64,000 bases of DNA from Ziziphus jujuba. Lineage: Eukaryota > Streptophyta > Magnoliopsida > Rosales > Rhamnaceae. Position numbers and translations under genes: made by a program. This document shows, piece after piece, positions 37,115 to 49,339 of this stretch. The stretch covers positions 26,481,501-26,545,500 of the forward strand of contig NC_083389.1 of NCBI RefSeq assembly GCF_031755915.1, read 5' to 3'. Within the stretch, counting starts at the first letter, position 1. Each line of letters starts with the position of its first letter. The notes below the pieces were generated by a model that was not told where the DNA came from, searched no databases, and saw only the letters and a list, made by a program, of their open reading frames with translations.

Positions 37115-39775
37115 ATGAGTGACGCTGTTGTTAGTTTTGCGTTGGAGAGCCTAAGAGATTTGCTCATCCATGAGGTAAATTTGCTTCCTAGAGTGAAAGA
37201 GCAAGTCGATTTGCTCAAAGATGATCTTGGCTTTATGAATTCCTTTCTCAAAGATTCTGAAGGGAAACAGAACGAGCATTACATGGTGAAGGAGCTGATC
37301 AGCCAAATCAGAGATGCCGCTTTTCAGGCTGAGGATGTCATAAGCATATACATGGCTCACGTCATAAAGCAAAGAAGGAGGAACCTGCTGCGGAAATTAC
37401 TCCACTCATTTGGTCATGCAGCCGTGCTTCATGACGTTGCAAGCGAGACGACGAGAATCAAGAACAAGATCGATAACATTTATGCTAATAAATCAAGATT
37501 TGGCATAGAAGCTGGATCTCATTCTCATTTGGATGAGGAGGCAGAACGATTGCTTGAGCAACGACGGAGAGACGTCGAGGAAGTCGATGTGGTGGGCCTC
37601 GCCAATGACACAACAACAATGGTGGATCAACTTACTGATGGAAGGAGCTTAGGGCTTGAGGTAACTTCGATCATTGGCATGGGTGGTCTGGGAAAGACCA
37701 CGCTTGCAAGAAAAATTTATAAAAATTCTCGTATCAAGAATCACTTCGATTGTTGTGCATGGGTTAATGTATCTCAAGAATACAAAACCCGTAGATTGCT
37801 TCTTGATATGATGAAGTGTTTTATGTCATTATCAGATGAAATATTCAAAAAATCTGATGAAGAACTTAAACACACATTACATGACAACTTGAAAGGAAAA
37901 AAGTATTTTGTTGTCATGGATGATGTGTGGAAACCTGAAGTTTGGGATCAGATGAAAGCAGCTTTTCCTGATGAGTCAAATGGAAGTAGACTATTAATCA
38001 CTAGTCGGGAAAAAGATGTTGCTACTCATTCTAGCTCAACTCCTCCTTATTCCTTGCCCTTTCTTGACGACGATGCAAGTTGGGAACTCTTTTGTAAAAA
38101 AGTTTTCCGAGGAGAAAAATGTCCCTCTTATCTAAAAAGTCTTGGGCGACAACTTGCAAAAAGTTGTAAAGGGTTACCACTTTCTATAGTGGTATTAGGA
38201 GGTATTCTAGCAAACAAAGACAAAACACACCAAATGTGGTCCAGTTTTGTGGGCAATGTCAGTCGCTTTCTCTTTGAGGATCGAAACACTTGCTTTGATA
38301 TCCTTGCTCTAAGCTACAACCAGTTGCCACGTAGATTGAAATTATGTTTTCTATATGTTGGTGTCTTCCCCGAAGATGTTGAAATCTCAGTAAGGCATTT
38401 AACTCAGTTGTGGGTTGCCGAGGGATTTATACCAGTTCAAAAGGGCATCAACAGAAAGCCGGAGGAAGATATTGGTATTGCAGAGTTGTACTTGGCGGAG
38501 CTGATCGATCGAAGTCTGATCCAAGTAGCAAGTAGAAGAAGCGATGGAGGAGTGAAGACGTGTCGTATCCATGACCTGCTAAGAGACTTTTGTATAAACG
38601 TGAGCATGGAGGAGAAACTTTTTGAGGTTCATGCGGATGCTGATCTTCTTTCATCATCATCCAATAATACCACCATCAAGGCTCGAAGACTTTCCTTTCA
38701 AGGTAACATTTCTCATTGCACTTCCTCAGCCACTTTGGATTCGTTATCTGTTCGGTCTGTGTTGTCGTTTCATCTAATAGTGTGGTATAACAGAGTGGCG
38801 TACGTGAAATGGATTTTGAAACACTTTAGGTTTATCCGTGTGTTGTCTCTTGAGAAAGTTGGCACCTATCGCTCTATTATTCCTAAGGGAATAGAAAAGC
38901 TAATCTTTCTAAGATACCTTCGGATATCATCCAGTGATGATGATAAGTTCTTAGTCATAAGATCAATTCCATCATCAATATGCAGGCTTTTGTACCTGGA
39001 AACAATCCACATAAGAGGTATTGTTGAGAAGCCTTTGCCAAAAAGTATATGGATGATGAAGCAATTAAGACATTTGATTGTAACTCTACAAATGGAATTG
39101 TCGAATCCTTGGTCTCTGACAACAAAATTATTAGGGGATGATGATCACGCTTTAAGCAATCTTCAAGTCCTTTCCAATCTAAAGGTTGGTCCGACCACTG
39201 AGCTTCTCTTTACAAAATCCTCATTATTCCCAAATCTAAGGAAACTCCATTTAATTGGAGATTATCGCCAATGTTCTGAGGTCTTGGCAAGCCTGCAGGG
39301 TTCTAATAATTTCCAGAACCTAAAAACCTTGAAATTGCACAATCTCAGATTTGGGCACGCTTTGGATTTATTCCCATCAGGACTCACCAAGATAACCTTT
39401 ATTGGATGTTGCTTGGACTCTGACCACTTTAAGATTCTTGGAAAACTTCCCAACTTAAGGATCCTAAAGATTTGTTTTCATCCAACTCGCGATGAATTAC
39501 GAATGCTTTCTGCCATGGCGGGTGAATTTCCTCAATTGGAAGCATTTCAAATTATTGGTTGTGGAAAAATTGAAGAGTGGGAAATGGAGATGCATTCAAT
39601 GCCAAACCTTCAGCGTTTGGTCATCAAGGGATGTCGTTCATTGAGAAATCTGCCACATCAACTCTGGAGTTCGACTCACCTGCGACTGGTAGAGGTATCC
39701 GACATCTCAGAAGAGTTGAAGAAGGAGCTCAAGAAATTAAAGATGAAGGACGGATGCAACCTCATAATATTTTAG
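37115..39775 (+). CDS. CC-NB-LRR disease resistance protein, RPP13/RPP8-type (NLR1)
   Basis: Intronless, 886 residues. I start at ATG 37115 (MSDAVVSFAL) because the frame to its left opens with a TTG and NLR2 has the same MSD start. An Rx-type coiled-coil domain spans about residues 1-160, with EDVISIYM (the EDVID position) at 73-80. The NB-ARC domain follows: P-loop GMGGLGKTT at 188-196, RNBS-A FDCCAWVNVSQ, kinase-2 YFVVMDDVW at 264-272, TSRE (RNBS-B), GLPLS at 353-357, CFLYVGVFPED (RNBS-D) and RIHDLLRDF at the MHD position. Irregular leucine-rich repeats fill about residue 520 to the end. All key nucleotide-binding motifs are intact. It is predicted to be a cytoplasmic or membrane-linked immune receptor that recognises pathogen effectors; its ligand is unknown. 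It is the only undamaged member of the local three-copy array. Confidence 0.92.
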   Translation: MSDAVVSFALESLRDLLIHEVNLLPRVKEQVDLLKDDLGFMNSFLKDSEGKQNEHYMVKELISQIRDAAFQAEDVISIYMAHVIKQRRRNLLRKLLHSFGHAAVLHDVASETTRIKNKIDNIYANKSRFGIEAGSHSHLDEEAERLLEQRRRDVEEVDVVGLANDTTTMVDQLTDGRSLGLEVTSIIGMGGLGKTTLARKIYKNSRIKNHFDCCAWVNVSQEYKTRRLLLDMMKCFMSLSDEIFKKSDEELKHTLHDNLKGKKYFVVMDDVWKPEVWDQMKAAFPDESNGSRLLITSREKDVATHSSSTPPYSLPFLDDDASWELFCKKVFRGEKCPSYLKSLGRQLAKSCKGLPLSIVVLGGILANKDKTHQMWSSFVGNVSRFLFEDRNTCFDILALSYNQLPRRLKLCFLYVGVFPEDVEISVRHLTQLWVAEGFIPVQKGINRKPEEDIGIAELYLAELIDRSLIQVASRRSDGGVKTCRIHDLLRDFCINVSMEEKLFEVHADADLLSSSSNNTTIKARRLSFQGNISHCTSSATLDSLSVRSVLSFHLIVWYNRVAYVKWILKHFRFIRVLSLEKVGTYRSIIPKGIEKLIFLRYLRISSSDDDKFLVIRSIPSSICRLLYLETIHIRGIVEKPLPKSIWMMKQLRHLIVTLQMELSNPWSLTTKLLGDDDHALSNLQVLSNLKVGPTTELLFTKSSLFPNLRKLHLIGDYRQCSEVLASLQGSNNFQNLKTLKLHNLRFGHALDLFPSGLTKITFIGCCLDSDHFKILGKLPNLRILKICFHPTRDELRMLSAMAGEFPQLEAFQIIGCGKIEEWEMEMHSMPNLQRLVIKGCRSLRNLPHQLWSSTHLRLVEVSDISEELKKELKKLKMKDGCNLIIF

Positions 39776-39814
39776 TGGTCATGGTTCCTCTCGGACTTGA
39801 CGGCATTTTTTCCC

Positions 39815-39855
<41 letters not shown>

Positions 39856-40415
39856 CGTTTTTATATATATTGTGTTTTATGCTGTACGTGCTTGTATTGA
39901 AGATATTATATATATAAATAATATTCGATCTATAATAATTATTGTTGCATGTAATGTTAATTTTTTATAAGCACACATTCATTTTAGATGTGATTCAGAT
40001 TAAATATTGCGATTACCTTATATATATATACATATATATTGGCTCTTGAATGCCGCACCCCCACCCCATAATCCTAATATCGAAATAAACAAAATAATTA
40101 AATATGCCTATAATTACAAAAATTTAGATTTACCGAGAAATGTTTTTAAATTAAACTTAAAAGCTTTCTTTTTATTTTCTTCTTTTAGTTATGTTCTCAA
40201 ATAAATCGAACACTACCAAAAAATGAGTCCCCGAAATTGGGAAAAAATGGGGGAATCAACATCTAAATTTAATTAAACCACAAATTCCGACATTAACTAG
40301 TCTTTGTGTATGTACCATTTCAATGTGGCTGAGCATCTTCTTTATGATCAAAATTAAAAACAATTTTGAAATTTTAAAAGATTTTCCATTAATGTTCCAT
40401 ATTTTTCTCCTTGCT

Positions 40416-40455
<40 letters not shown>

Positions 40456-41039
40456 CTTACCATGTTAATTTCCCTCTTTTTTTATCTGAAATTTCCTTTC
40501 AAATATTTATTAATATGATGACGGCGTAGAAATTTATACAACATTAAATTAAAATATTTAATATTCAATAAAATATAGAGGAATTCTACAGTCAAACTCA
40601 CGTCTTATTTTAAAATAAATAAAATGAAAGATTGGTTGGAGGTTACAGCTTATTAAATGTGCATGATATCTCATCTATACTCATTCTTTTTCACATTTTC
40701 TATGTCCATCATTATTGCTTTATGTTCAAACTAATTAAAAGTTGATTTTTTTTAATCAAGTCGACCGCCATTTTCAAATTATCTTTGCTCGTACATAATA
40801 CAGTTTGATACGATTAATATAATTTGTAACGAAATATACACAAAATTCTAATTAAAACGTGAAACATTGTCCGCCACTGAGGGAAGTAAGTTGTCCACTT
40901 TCCCATGTTAGAAATGGAAGGGAAAGCTCAGATATGAAACAACTTGCAATATCCATTCCTGTGGCTACGGAGATTCCTCACACCTATCAAAGGAGGCCAC
41001 TTAATTTTTTTTCACTTACAATCCAAGAAATTGCAAGCT
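39776..41039. other. NLR1 downstream region, duplicated after NLR2
   Basis: No gene. Poly-T tracts lie at about 39819-39847 and 40418-40455. From 39900 to about 40934 the sequence parallels 59460-60541 downstream of NLR2, showing that the duplicated unit included about 1.1 kb of 3' flank. The match stops at the AAAGCTCAGA near 40934. Confidence 0.7.
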
Positions 41040-42847
41040 TAGCCTCCATCACAGTTTTGACTTCTTTTTTTTTTTTTTTGGGTTTTCTCATCGCAGCAGA
41101 CCCATTGTCCTCCATGGTCTGCAAGCATAACAGACTTCTTAGTGGCAGACAAGAATGCAAATTCAAAGAAAATAACAAAAATGACCAATAATTGAACATA
41201 CCTTCTGCTTTTTGTTTTTATTCTTTTCATGTTTCTTCTTCTTTTTCTTACGTTTTTTTGGCTGAACTTTCCGCCTTTCCTTCTTCAGAAAATTTCTGCA
41301 TGTTCTTAACCATTTGAGAATTGAAATACAGAGAAATACTTCAACAGTTTTGATCTGGTTCCAATTTACAAGGATGAAGAAAAAAAGCACCTGATGCTCA
41401 AAGACAAGAAAGGAATTTACATGTCTAACATTGCTTCCAGAATCTGAAGTACCGCCTGATTGAAAAAAATAATAATAAATCATGTATAAATCATGTATCT
41501 AAAATCATGTATAAATCTTGACAAAAAATCACACCATTTATTTTGACATGATAAGCATGAGTTGAGGGAATGAAAACAATTTCTGCCAAAATGGTGCTTA
41601 ATAGCCTCCTCTTTTTTAAAATGATAATAATAATAATAATAAAACCAAAACAGGGTATGGCAGGCCATATTGATCATCTTACATAGCCCTAAAGCGTTCA
41701 GAAACCTTAGCATACTCCAACTATAACTTTAAAGTTCTTTGGTATCAAACTCCTATATTTCTCATACGATGTTGAACTGTCAACACCCGAAACATTTCTT
41801 AAGTCTTACTTTAAGAGCATGAAATATCCAATAGGTATATGTTGATATAAATACATATAAATATATATACATATATATACATATATATATATATATAGGA
41901 ACCAAAACATTAGCTCCTGACATTATAATGATCATGAAAGCTTTATTTAACACCTTCACTTTTGCAGGAAATAGGCAAATGAAATAGGCAAATCTAAGTT
42001 TCTTTCTACAATCCACTATGCCGAATAAAATCCATCAAGCCTGAATATCTGGGATGATAAAATAACTTTAGTAGAAGAATAAATATAATTCTGATGCTGA
42101 TAACTACTTATACATCTAAAGTACTCCATTGTTTCTAGGTGCTACTACTACTACTACAACATAGTTGTCCATAGTATTATTTCATTATATTGTTCCATGG
42201 CACCACTGCATAAAATTTAAAATATTCAAAAAAAAAAAAAAATAGCATTAATATAATCTCATATCACTGGATTATATAATTTCATGCCCCTGGATTTGAA
42301 CTCAATGGCAGGTCCATAGAATATTAACCATTTCAAGATACAAATCCAGAAGCTTAAAGTTGCTAGAACCTATAAGAGAATAGAATACAAACAATAAACC
42401 CAACACCCAGTTTCTAGTTAATTCAACTAATACACGCCATTCCCCAAAAAAAAAAATAATAATCATAGAAGTTTGAAACAATCGTAAAACCTTTTTTTTT
42501 TTTTTCCTTTTTTTTGGGAAGAATGTAAAAGATTGAAGTAGAATAGAAGAGGGAAGGGTGAGGAAATACTGGAAAAGACAGTGTTTTTAGCATTCTTAAC
42601 AGCAAGTTCGATGAGATCTGGATTTAAGGAGGCCAATCCATTGGGTTCCTGAAGTTTTCTTTCGAGGAATTTGGCAAAAGCCGCGGCCTTGTTCGTCGTC
42701 AAAGGTCCTCTTGGGTGAGCCAACGTAATTGGTTACTAAAATTAAACAAACTAGGAAATTAACCTAGAAATTTAAAAACAAAAAGCAAACAAATCTGGAG
42801 CAGGAGGAAGAAGAAAAAGGAAAGGGAAATTAGGATTTTTACCTACC
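41040..42847 (-). pseudogene. relic of a small Lys-rich protein gene, start codon lost
   Basis: On the minus strand a probable leader exon ends at 42847 (CCCAG|GTAGGT). Exon 2 (42570-42735) encodes AHPRGPLTTNKAAAFAKFL and then LQEPNGLASLNPDLIELAV. Exon 3 is 41421-41455 (GGTSDSGSNVRH). A Lys-rich exon is 41202-41295, and perhaps another begins at 41118. Exons 2 and 3 join in frame. No ATG precedes the conserved block: the codons there read ACG TTG GCT. The Lys-rich exon hits a stop in the spliced frame, while another frame reads on as a long Lys run. Both features suggest decay, although a non-AUG start or sequence error is possible. I recognise no named family; function unknown. Confidence 0.45.
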
Positions 42848-42959
42848 TGGGTTGGGAGCGAGAAGATGAGGGTAGAGAGGGAAGGGGTGCGAATTTGCTG
42901 CCTCTCAAGGCCTTCTTTTCTTCTTCGCTCAACTCCTCGTCCTTCACATCTCTCACTCA

Positions 42960-43969
42960 CTCACTCTCTCTCTCTCTCTCTCCTCCTGTGTGTGTGTAAA
43001 TTGTTGGAGGCCCAGTTTGAAATTTCTGGTATTCGTATTCATGGGAGATGAGATAATATGGACAGCAACGACGTCGTAAGAGGATAAGATCAATCTAACA
43101 AATGGATTAATTATTACAAGTCCCAATAAGAGCAAAAAAATAAATAAATACATTGTTACAAATCCAACTCTACTTGCTTTAATATGTTCTTATATTAATA
43201 ATTTTAAGTATGATCAAACTCATTCACAAAGTTAAATTATAGATAATAAAAAACATAATTTTTATTTTTATTATTGTTCATTAACATAGGAAATTATATG
43301 ACATTGTTCACCATCCATAGTACTAGAAGACTATAAAAGGATCTTTTTTCCTTGATCTGTTCCGATTATTTGGCTTCAGTAATAGCTTTCTGGATAATTT
43401 GTATAACATACAAAAAGTAATAATTTTGTTTCAAGAAACAAAATGCAAGATGAAGTTTCATACATCAAAAAGCCAAATTACAGGTTAACAAGTGAGCACA
43501 GCACAGAATAGTTTTAATCGTTCTGCATTCCTTCGCTGCCCCCACAATACCATCCTCCCCAACGACCATTGTTTTTTCTTTTTCTTTTTTTTTTTTTTTT
43601 CAACAATTTTCCTTCCATGGTGACAAAATAACACTATTACAGGTCCCTGCTACCCAGTAACAACGCATTTACATCAGCAGCATTCATGCAGTCCATGAAA
43701 AAGGAAAAAAAGAAAATGGGGAAGACCCAACAAATTTTCATGAGGGAATTAAATCCTCTCAATTTACAGGCCTCTCTATCTTTTAAGCCTAAAAATATAT
43801 AGTGAAAGAAAAATACAGGCGATGAAGCAAAGAGACCAATCCAATTGTATATTTTCAATGGAACAGGACCGAAGTCACTGTGTGTAAACACGATGTGCCT
43901 GGACAACGTGGAGGAAGTCCATACACCTATGACAGAGAGCCCTTCCGATTTTCAGTCATCCCTTCATAC
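42960..43969. other. spacer between two relic genes
   Basis: No gene seen. A short CT run and TG run lie at 42957-42998. The right half would be the 3' untranslated region of the SNF4-like relic. Confidence 0.5.
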
Positions 43970-44735
43970 TTAACCGAGCAAGAACTTGGAAATGTCACTG
44001 ACTGAAACAATGCCTTCAACCCTCTTACTTCCAGCTTCCACAATGACAAGTCGTCTGACACCTGAAATGCCAAGTCCAACACATGAAGAATTTTGGTTTT
44101 AAAGAGAAGCCACTCAGAGATGTAACAAAAACAAATAGAAAGTTACCAGATATTGGTAATTGGAAAATGAGTATCACCTAAAGATATAAATTAAGCCAAA
44201 TATACAAACAACGCGATGAAAATCATTATCAACAAGAACCCAAAGCCTTGTGCTGCAGCCTCCAAGCAGAGTAGTTAATAAAAGTTCAGGTACCATTTCT
44301 AAACTACTGTACCAAAAAAAACCTTAAGAAAGCCTTCAAACATCATTGTTTGAATATATTGATGCATCCGTATCATAAATGACAACTACATCCAAAACTA
44401 GTGAATCGGAACTTAAAATTACTTGGATTCGTCAATCGCTCCATTACTTTCTGTAGTGAATCAGAGCGCATACACATCTGACTCTCTGACTTCTCATCTC
44501 ATAAGGAGAATACGAGTCCTGTCCCAACTGCAGTGCCTGGATAGAGACACAGAGGAAGAGTCAGAAAAACACACAAAGCATTGATTACGAATCTCATCAG
44601 CAATATCAATCACTTTGAAAAAAAAAAAAAAAAACCAAAAAAATAGGTGTCCCCTATTTAAAGCACACAGAAGCAGTAGTTTTCTTCGTAGACATTATCA
44701 CCCAAAAGCATAAAATTTTCTCCTCAACAAACATT

Positions 44736-44993
44736 TGTTGGAATAATAAACCAAATTTAGTATTTTACTTTCTCTAGGATATTTAATAAATAGGTATGGG
44801 AAATGAAAGAACTTCTTAAATATGTTTCATGAACTATGAAAATAGTGAATGTTTATATATTTCTGTTATTGTCTATTGAAACAGGTGGTGTTGAAGTAAA
44901 AAAAAGTTTATATATTTGCTCTTGTTTTGGCTCTTCTTCTTGAACGTGTAATGCACTTCATTTTGAAAAATATATATAAAAAATAAACCAACA
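44736..44993 (+). repeat. Copia 5' LTR
   Basis: 258 bp, TG...CA ends, followed by a Met-tRNA primer-binding site. Confidence 0.9.
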
Positions 44994-45009
44994 TTTGGTA
45001 TCAGAGCTA

Positions 45010-48000
45010 ATGGTAAACATGACCAATCTGGTTTCTCTTATTCCCCACTTCAATGGAGAAGATTATGATTATTGGAGCCATCAGATGAAGGTACTGCTAA
45101 AATCATTTAAGTTATGGAGTATTGTTGAAGATGGATATGAAGAGCCAGAAGATGAAGGGAGTCTAACTATAGCACAAAGCACTTTGTTAAAAGAAAAAAG
45201 AGAGAAAGACAGAAAGGGTCTCTTTCAGATTTAGCAAACCATTGAAAGACCAGTATTTGAAAGTATTACAAAGCAGAAACGTCCAAGCAAGCTTAGAAGA
45301 TGATCCAATCAGCATATAAAGGAGAAGAAAAGGTGAAAAAGGTATGTCTGCAAACTTTAAGAGCAGAATTTGAAAAATTAGAAATGAAGGAGAGTGAAAG
45401 CATTTCAAATTATTTCAATAAGGTTACTTCTATTGTGAATCAAATGGCTTCTAATGGAGAAATTTTAGAAGATCAAAAGGTTGTTGAAAAGGTTCTTCAA
45501 AGTCTACCAAAAAAATTTGATTTTGTTGTCGTTGCAGTAGAAGAATCAAAGGATTTATCTACTATTTCAATAGAGGAGTTATTTGACATTTTAAAGTCTC
45601 ATGGATTTCGAGTAAATAAAAGAACTCTTACTTCATCCAACTAGATTTCGGTTGAACAAGCTCTTAAATCACAAGTTACAAATACAGGAGGGAAAAATTT
45701 CTCACGTGCTAATTTTCGAGGATGTGGTAGAGGAGTCAATACTAGTGGAAGAGGTTCTAAATTTCATGGAAGAGGGAGAGGAAGTCCAAGCAAAGAAGAT
45801 CTTTTAGTAGAAAATATAAATCAGCCAGAGAACACACCACAAAGGGGAAGAGATGGCAGATTCAGAGGAGGAAGAAGAAGATGTTCTAATTTTCATGGAC
45901 GTGGCTATTTTGAATGCTTTTATTGTCACAAGCCTGGACATAAAGCAAGTGAATGTTGGAATAATCCAGCTAATCAAAACAAGAATACTGGGTTCATTCA
46001 TGATAAGGAGGAAGGTAATTCTGAAACTTTGCTTGCTATGGTGATATAAATAATGTTTGGTATTTAGATAGTGGAGCAAATAAGCATATGACTGGAAATA
46101 AGCATTTGTTTTCATCATTAGAAGAATTTGAATGGGATCAAATGACAATAGGAGATGCAAAATCCTATAAAATACAAGGTATGGGAGAAATTATTTTTAA
46201 AACTAAATCTAAAACTTTGGAGAAAATGTCAAAAGTTTATTATGTCCTTGGATTGCAATGTAATTTGCGAAGCACTGGGCAACTTTGAAAAAGGGATTTG
46301 ATATTCACTTCCATGATAATATGTGCATTCTAAAGAGGGAAAGTCAGCTTGTTGCTAAAATTCCAGTGGCTTCAAATAATTTATTTCCTCTTACACTGGA
46401 AATCTCTAATATTGATGGTTTTAGATGTGTTGAAGGAGAAAATTCAAAAATATGGTATGATAGATTTGGACATTTAAATATTGGAAGTCTAAGGTTGCTA
46501 TCAAAGAGAAAGATGGTTAAAGACCTACTTGAAATTGATCAGATGATGGAACTATGTGAAGCTTGCCAACTTGGAAAGCAGCATCGTGATTCTTTTCCTT
46601 TAAAATCTTTTCACCAAGCTAGAAAACCTCTTGAGCTTGTCCATTCAGATTTATGTGGTCCAATGCCAGAACTATCTATGGGAGGTAACAAGTTCTTTAT
46701 CGATGATTTTTCACAAAAAGTTTGGACATTCTTTCTTAGAGCAAAATTAGAAGCATTTCAAGCTTTCAAAGATTTTAAAGCTCAAGTTGAAAAGTTTTCA
46801 GGATATGAGATTAAAACTTTAAGAACTGATCGTGGTGGAGAATGTCTTTCAAATGAGTTTGAATTATTTTGTAAAGAGGCTAGTATAAAACACGAACTAA
46901 CAGACCATTATTCACCACAGCAAAATGGTGTTTATGAAAGGAAAAATAGAAAAATCATGGAAATGGCAAGGTGTATGCTTAAAAGAAAAGGGTTGCCTTC
47001 AGATTTTTAGGCAGAAGCTGTATGTTGTGCTATCTATTTAATCAACAGGTCACCAACAAAAGCTTTGCAAAATTTCACTCCTCATGAAGCTTGGTACAAG
47101 TCAAAACCAAGTGTTCATCATTTGATAATTTTTGGAAGTCTTACATATGCACATATTTATGATCCTATGAGAAACAAGTTGGATGACAAGGTTGAAAAAT
47201 GTATTTTTATAGGATATATTGAAATATCTAGAGCTCATAAACTGTATAATCCACATAGAAAGAAGATTGTAGTAAGTAAAGATGTGAAATTTGATGAAGC
47301 ATCATCTTTCTATGACTTTGAAGTAGATGGTTCACTCAAGACACCATGTGTTGTAGTTGAAGATGAAAAAAACTCTCAAGATTCAGAAAATGAAGATTCT
47401 TCCCAAACGAGGAAGACAAGGACTATGCTGGAGATATATGATACTACTCAACCAATAAATCAAGAGAATATTTTCTTTGCCTTTTTTGTAGGAGAAGATT
47501 CTATTTCTTTTCAAGAAGCTGTTAAGGAAGAAAAATAGAGAATAGCTATGAAGGAAGAAATTGATGCAACTGAAAGAAATAGCACATGGGAACTCACTTC
47601 TCTTCCAGCAAAGAAAAATACTATTGGAGTTAAGTGGGTATTCAAGACAAAGATCAATCCAGATGGTTCAATCAACAAATACAAGCAAAAGGAAGGTGAA
47701 GATTTCAAAGAAGTTTTTGCACCAATTTCAAGACTTGAAACTGTTTAGCTGATCATCTCTCTTTTAGCTCAAAATAATTGGAAAATTTATCAAATGAATG
47801 TTAAGTCTTCCTTCTTGAATGGATATCTTGATGAAGAAATTTTCATTGAGCAACCACTTAGTTTTGTGAACAAGGGTGAAGAGCACAAAGTTTATAAATT
47901 GAGGAAGACCCTATATGGTCTTAGACAATTACCTAGAGCATAGTATAGTCGAATTAATTCTTATTTTGGGAAGAATGGCTTCCAGAAGTGTCCATATGAG

Positions 48001-49096
48001 CATACTTTATTTATCAAGAATCATGACAAAGAAGGTTTCATTATTGTGAGTCTTCATATTGATGATCTCATATTCACTGGCAACAATATGGAGTTATTAA
48101 ATAATTTTAGAGCATCAATGAAAAAGGGAGTTTGAAATGACAAATTTGGGGAAACTACATCATTTTCTGGGAATTGAAGTTCATCAAGGCAGAGAAGGAA
48201 TTTTTATTTCTCAGGAGAAATATGCAAATGATATTTTGAAGGAGTTTAAAATGGCGCAAGCAAATCTTGTGTCAACTCCATGTGTTGCTGGATTAAAGTT
48301 AAGCGAAAATGGTGAAGGAAAACTTGTCAATCCAAGTGTTTTTAGAAGTCCAGTTGGAAATTTGATATATCTAAGTTGTTGGTGAAGGAAAAATTGTCAA
48401 TCCAAGTGTTTTTAGAAGTCTAGTTGGAAATTTGATATATCTAACAACAACAAGGCCTGATATCATGTTTGTTGTTAGTTTGGTGAGCAGATTTATGGAG
48501 AAGCCATACTTAAATCATTTGGAAGCTGCTAAAAGAGTTTTGAGATATGTTAAAGGGACCATTGACTATGGTATATTTTATTAAGCAAATCTTCCAATTA
48601 ATCCTATTGGCTACACTAATAGTGATCTTGTTGGAAGTGTTGATGACAGTAAAAGTGTTGCTGGTTATGTGTTCAACATTGGGAGTTGAGCAATTTTCTG
48701 GAAGTCAAAGAAACAGCCAATGGTAGCACTTTCGACCACTGAAGCAGAGTACATAGCTAGTTGTGTTGTAGGCTGTCAGATTATTTGGTTATAAGGAGTC
48801 TTGAAGAGTCTTAAGTTTAAGCCAAAAAAGCCAACTATTTTCTTTTGTGATAATAGTTCAACCATATTAGTTGCTAAAGATCTTGTTCTACATGGGAGGA
48901 CTAAACATATTCGGACTCGATTTCATTTTCTCAGGGATCTTATCAAAGATGGCACAATTCAAATTGAATATTGCAGAAGCAAAGACCAATTGGTAGATAT
49001 TTTAACAAAACCTCTCAGTCAACAGCTTTTCAAAGAAATAAATGCTAAGCTTGGAGTTAAAAGAAATTTTGGTTTGCAAGAGGGATTGTTGGAATA
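45010..49096 (+). pseudogene. Copia gag-pol polyprotein relic
   Basis: Domain order is gag, protease, integrase, reverse transcriptase, RNase H, which is the Copia order. Gag opens at ATG 45010 with IPHFNGEDYDYWSHQMK. A zinc knuckle CFYCHKPGHKASEC lies near 45914-45955. The protease core is YLDSGANKHMTG near 46063. The GAG-pre-integrase and integrase core lie at 46440-47010 (WYDRFGHLN, LVHSDLCGP, TDRGGEC, HYSPQQNGV). The reverse transcriptase carries HIDDLIFTG near 48058 in place of the usual YVDD. The RNase H end has TTEAEYIA and LVDILTKPL. More than ten stop codons and several frame changes break it. No functional product is expected. Confidence 0.9.
48311..48444 (+). repeat. 70-bp tandem duplication inside Copia pol
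   Basis: GGTGAAGGAAAA occurs at 48311 and again at 48381, each followed by about 50 nearly identical bases ending TTTGATATATCTA. The duplication happened after insertion or in the parent copy; it adds to the damage. Confidence 0.85.
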
Positions 49097-49339
49097 ATAA
49101 ACCAAATTTAATATTTTACTTTCTCTAGGATATATAATGAATACGTATAGGAAATATAAGAACTTCTTAAATATGGTTCATGAAAATAGTGCATATTTAT
49201 ATATCTCTGTTTTTGTCTATTGAAACTGGGGGTGTTGGAAAAAAAAAATAAATTATATATTTGCTCCTGTTTTGGCTCTCCTTCTTGAACGTGTAATGCA
49301 CTTCATTTTAAAAAATATATATAAAAAATAAAACTAACA
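49087..49339 (+). repeat. Copia 3' LTR
   Basis: 253 bp, clearly diverged from the 5' LTR. Confidence 0.9.

Larger units (their letters stand above)
44736..49339 (+). mobile_element. degenerate Ty1/Copia LTR retrotransposon
   Basis: A 4.6-kb element bounded by TGTTGG...CAACA / CTAACA ends. LTRs are at 44736-44993 and 49087-49339. A primer-binding site TGGTATCAGAGC (initiator-Met tRNA) follows the left LTR at 44996-45007. Flanking bases ACATT and ACCTT are a one-mismatch 5-bp target duplication. The LTRs differ at more than 15 positions and by an 8-bp or so gap, so the insertion is old. It sits inside the SNF4-like relic, on the opposite strand. Confidence 0.92.

Noticed and set aside
44994..45009. 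Possible tRNA-like sequence TTTGGTATCAGAGC
   Set aside because: It is the retrotransposon primer-binding site, complementary to the 3' end of initiator-Met tRNA, not a tRNA gene. The same applies at 52765.
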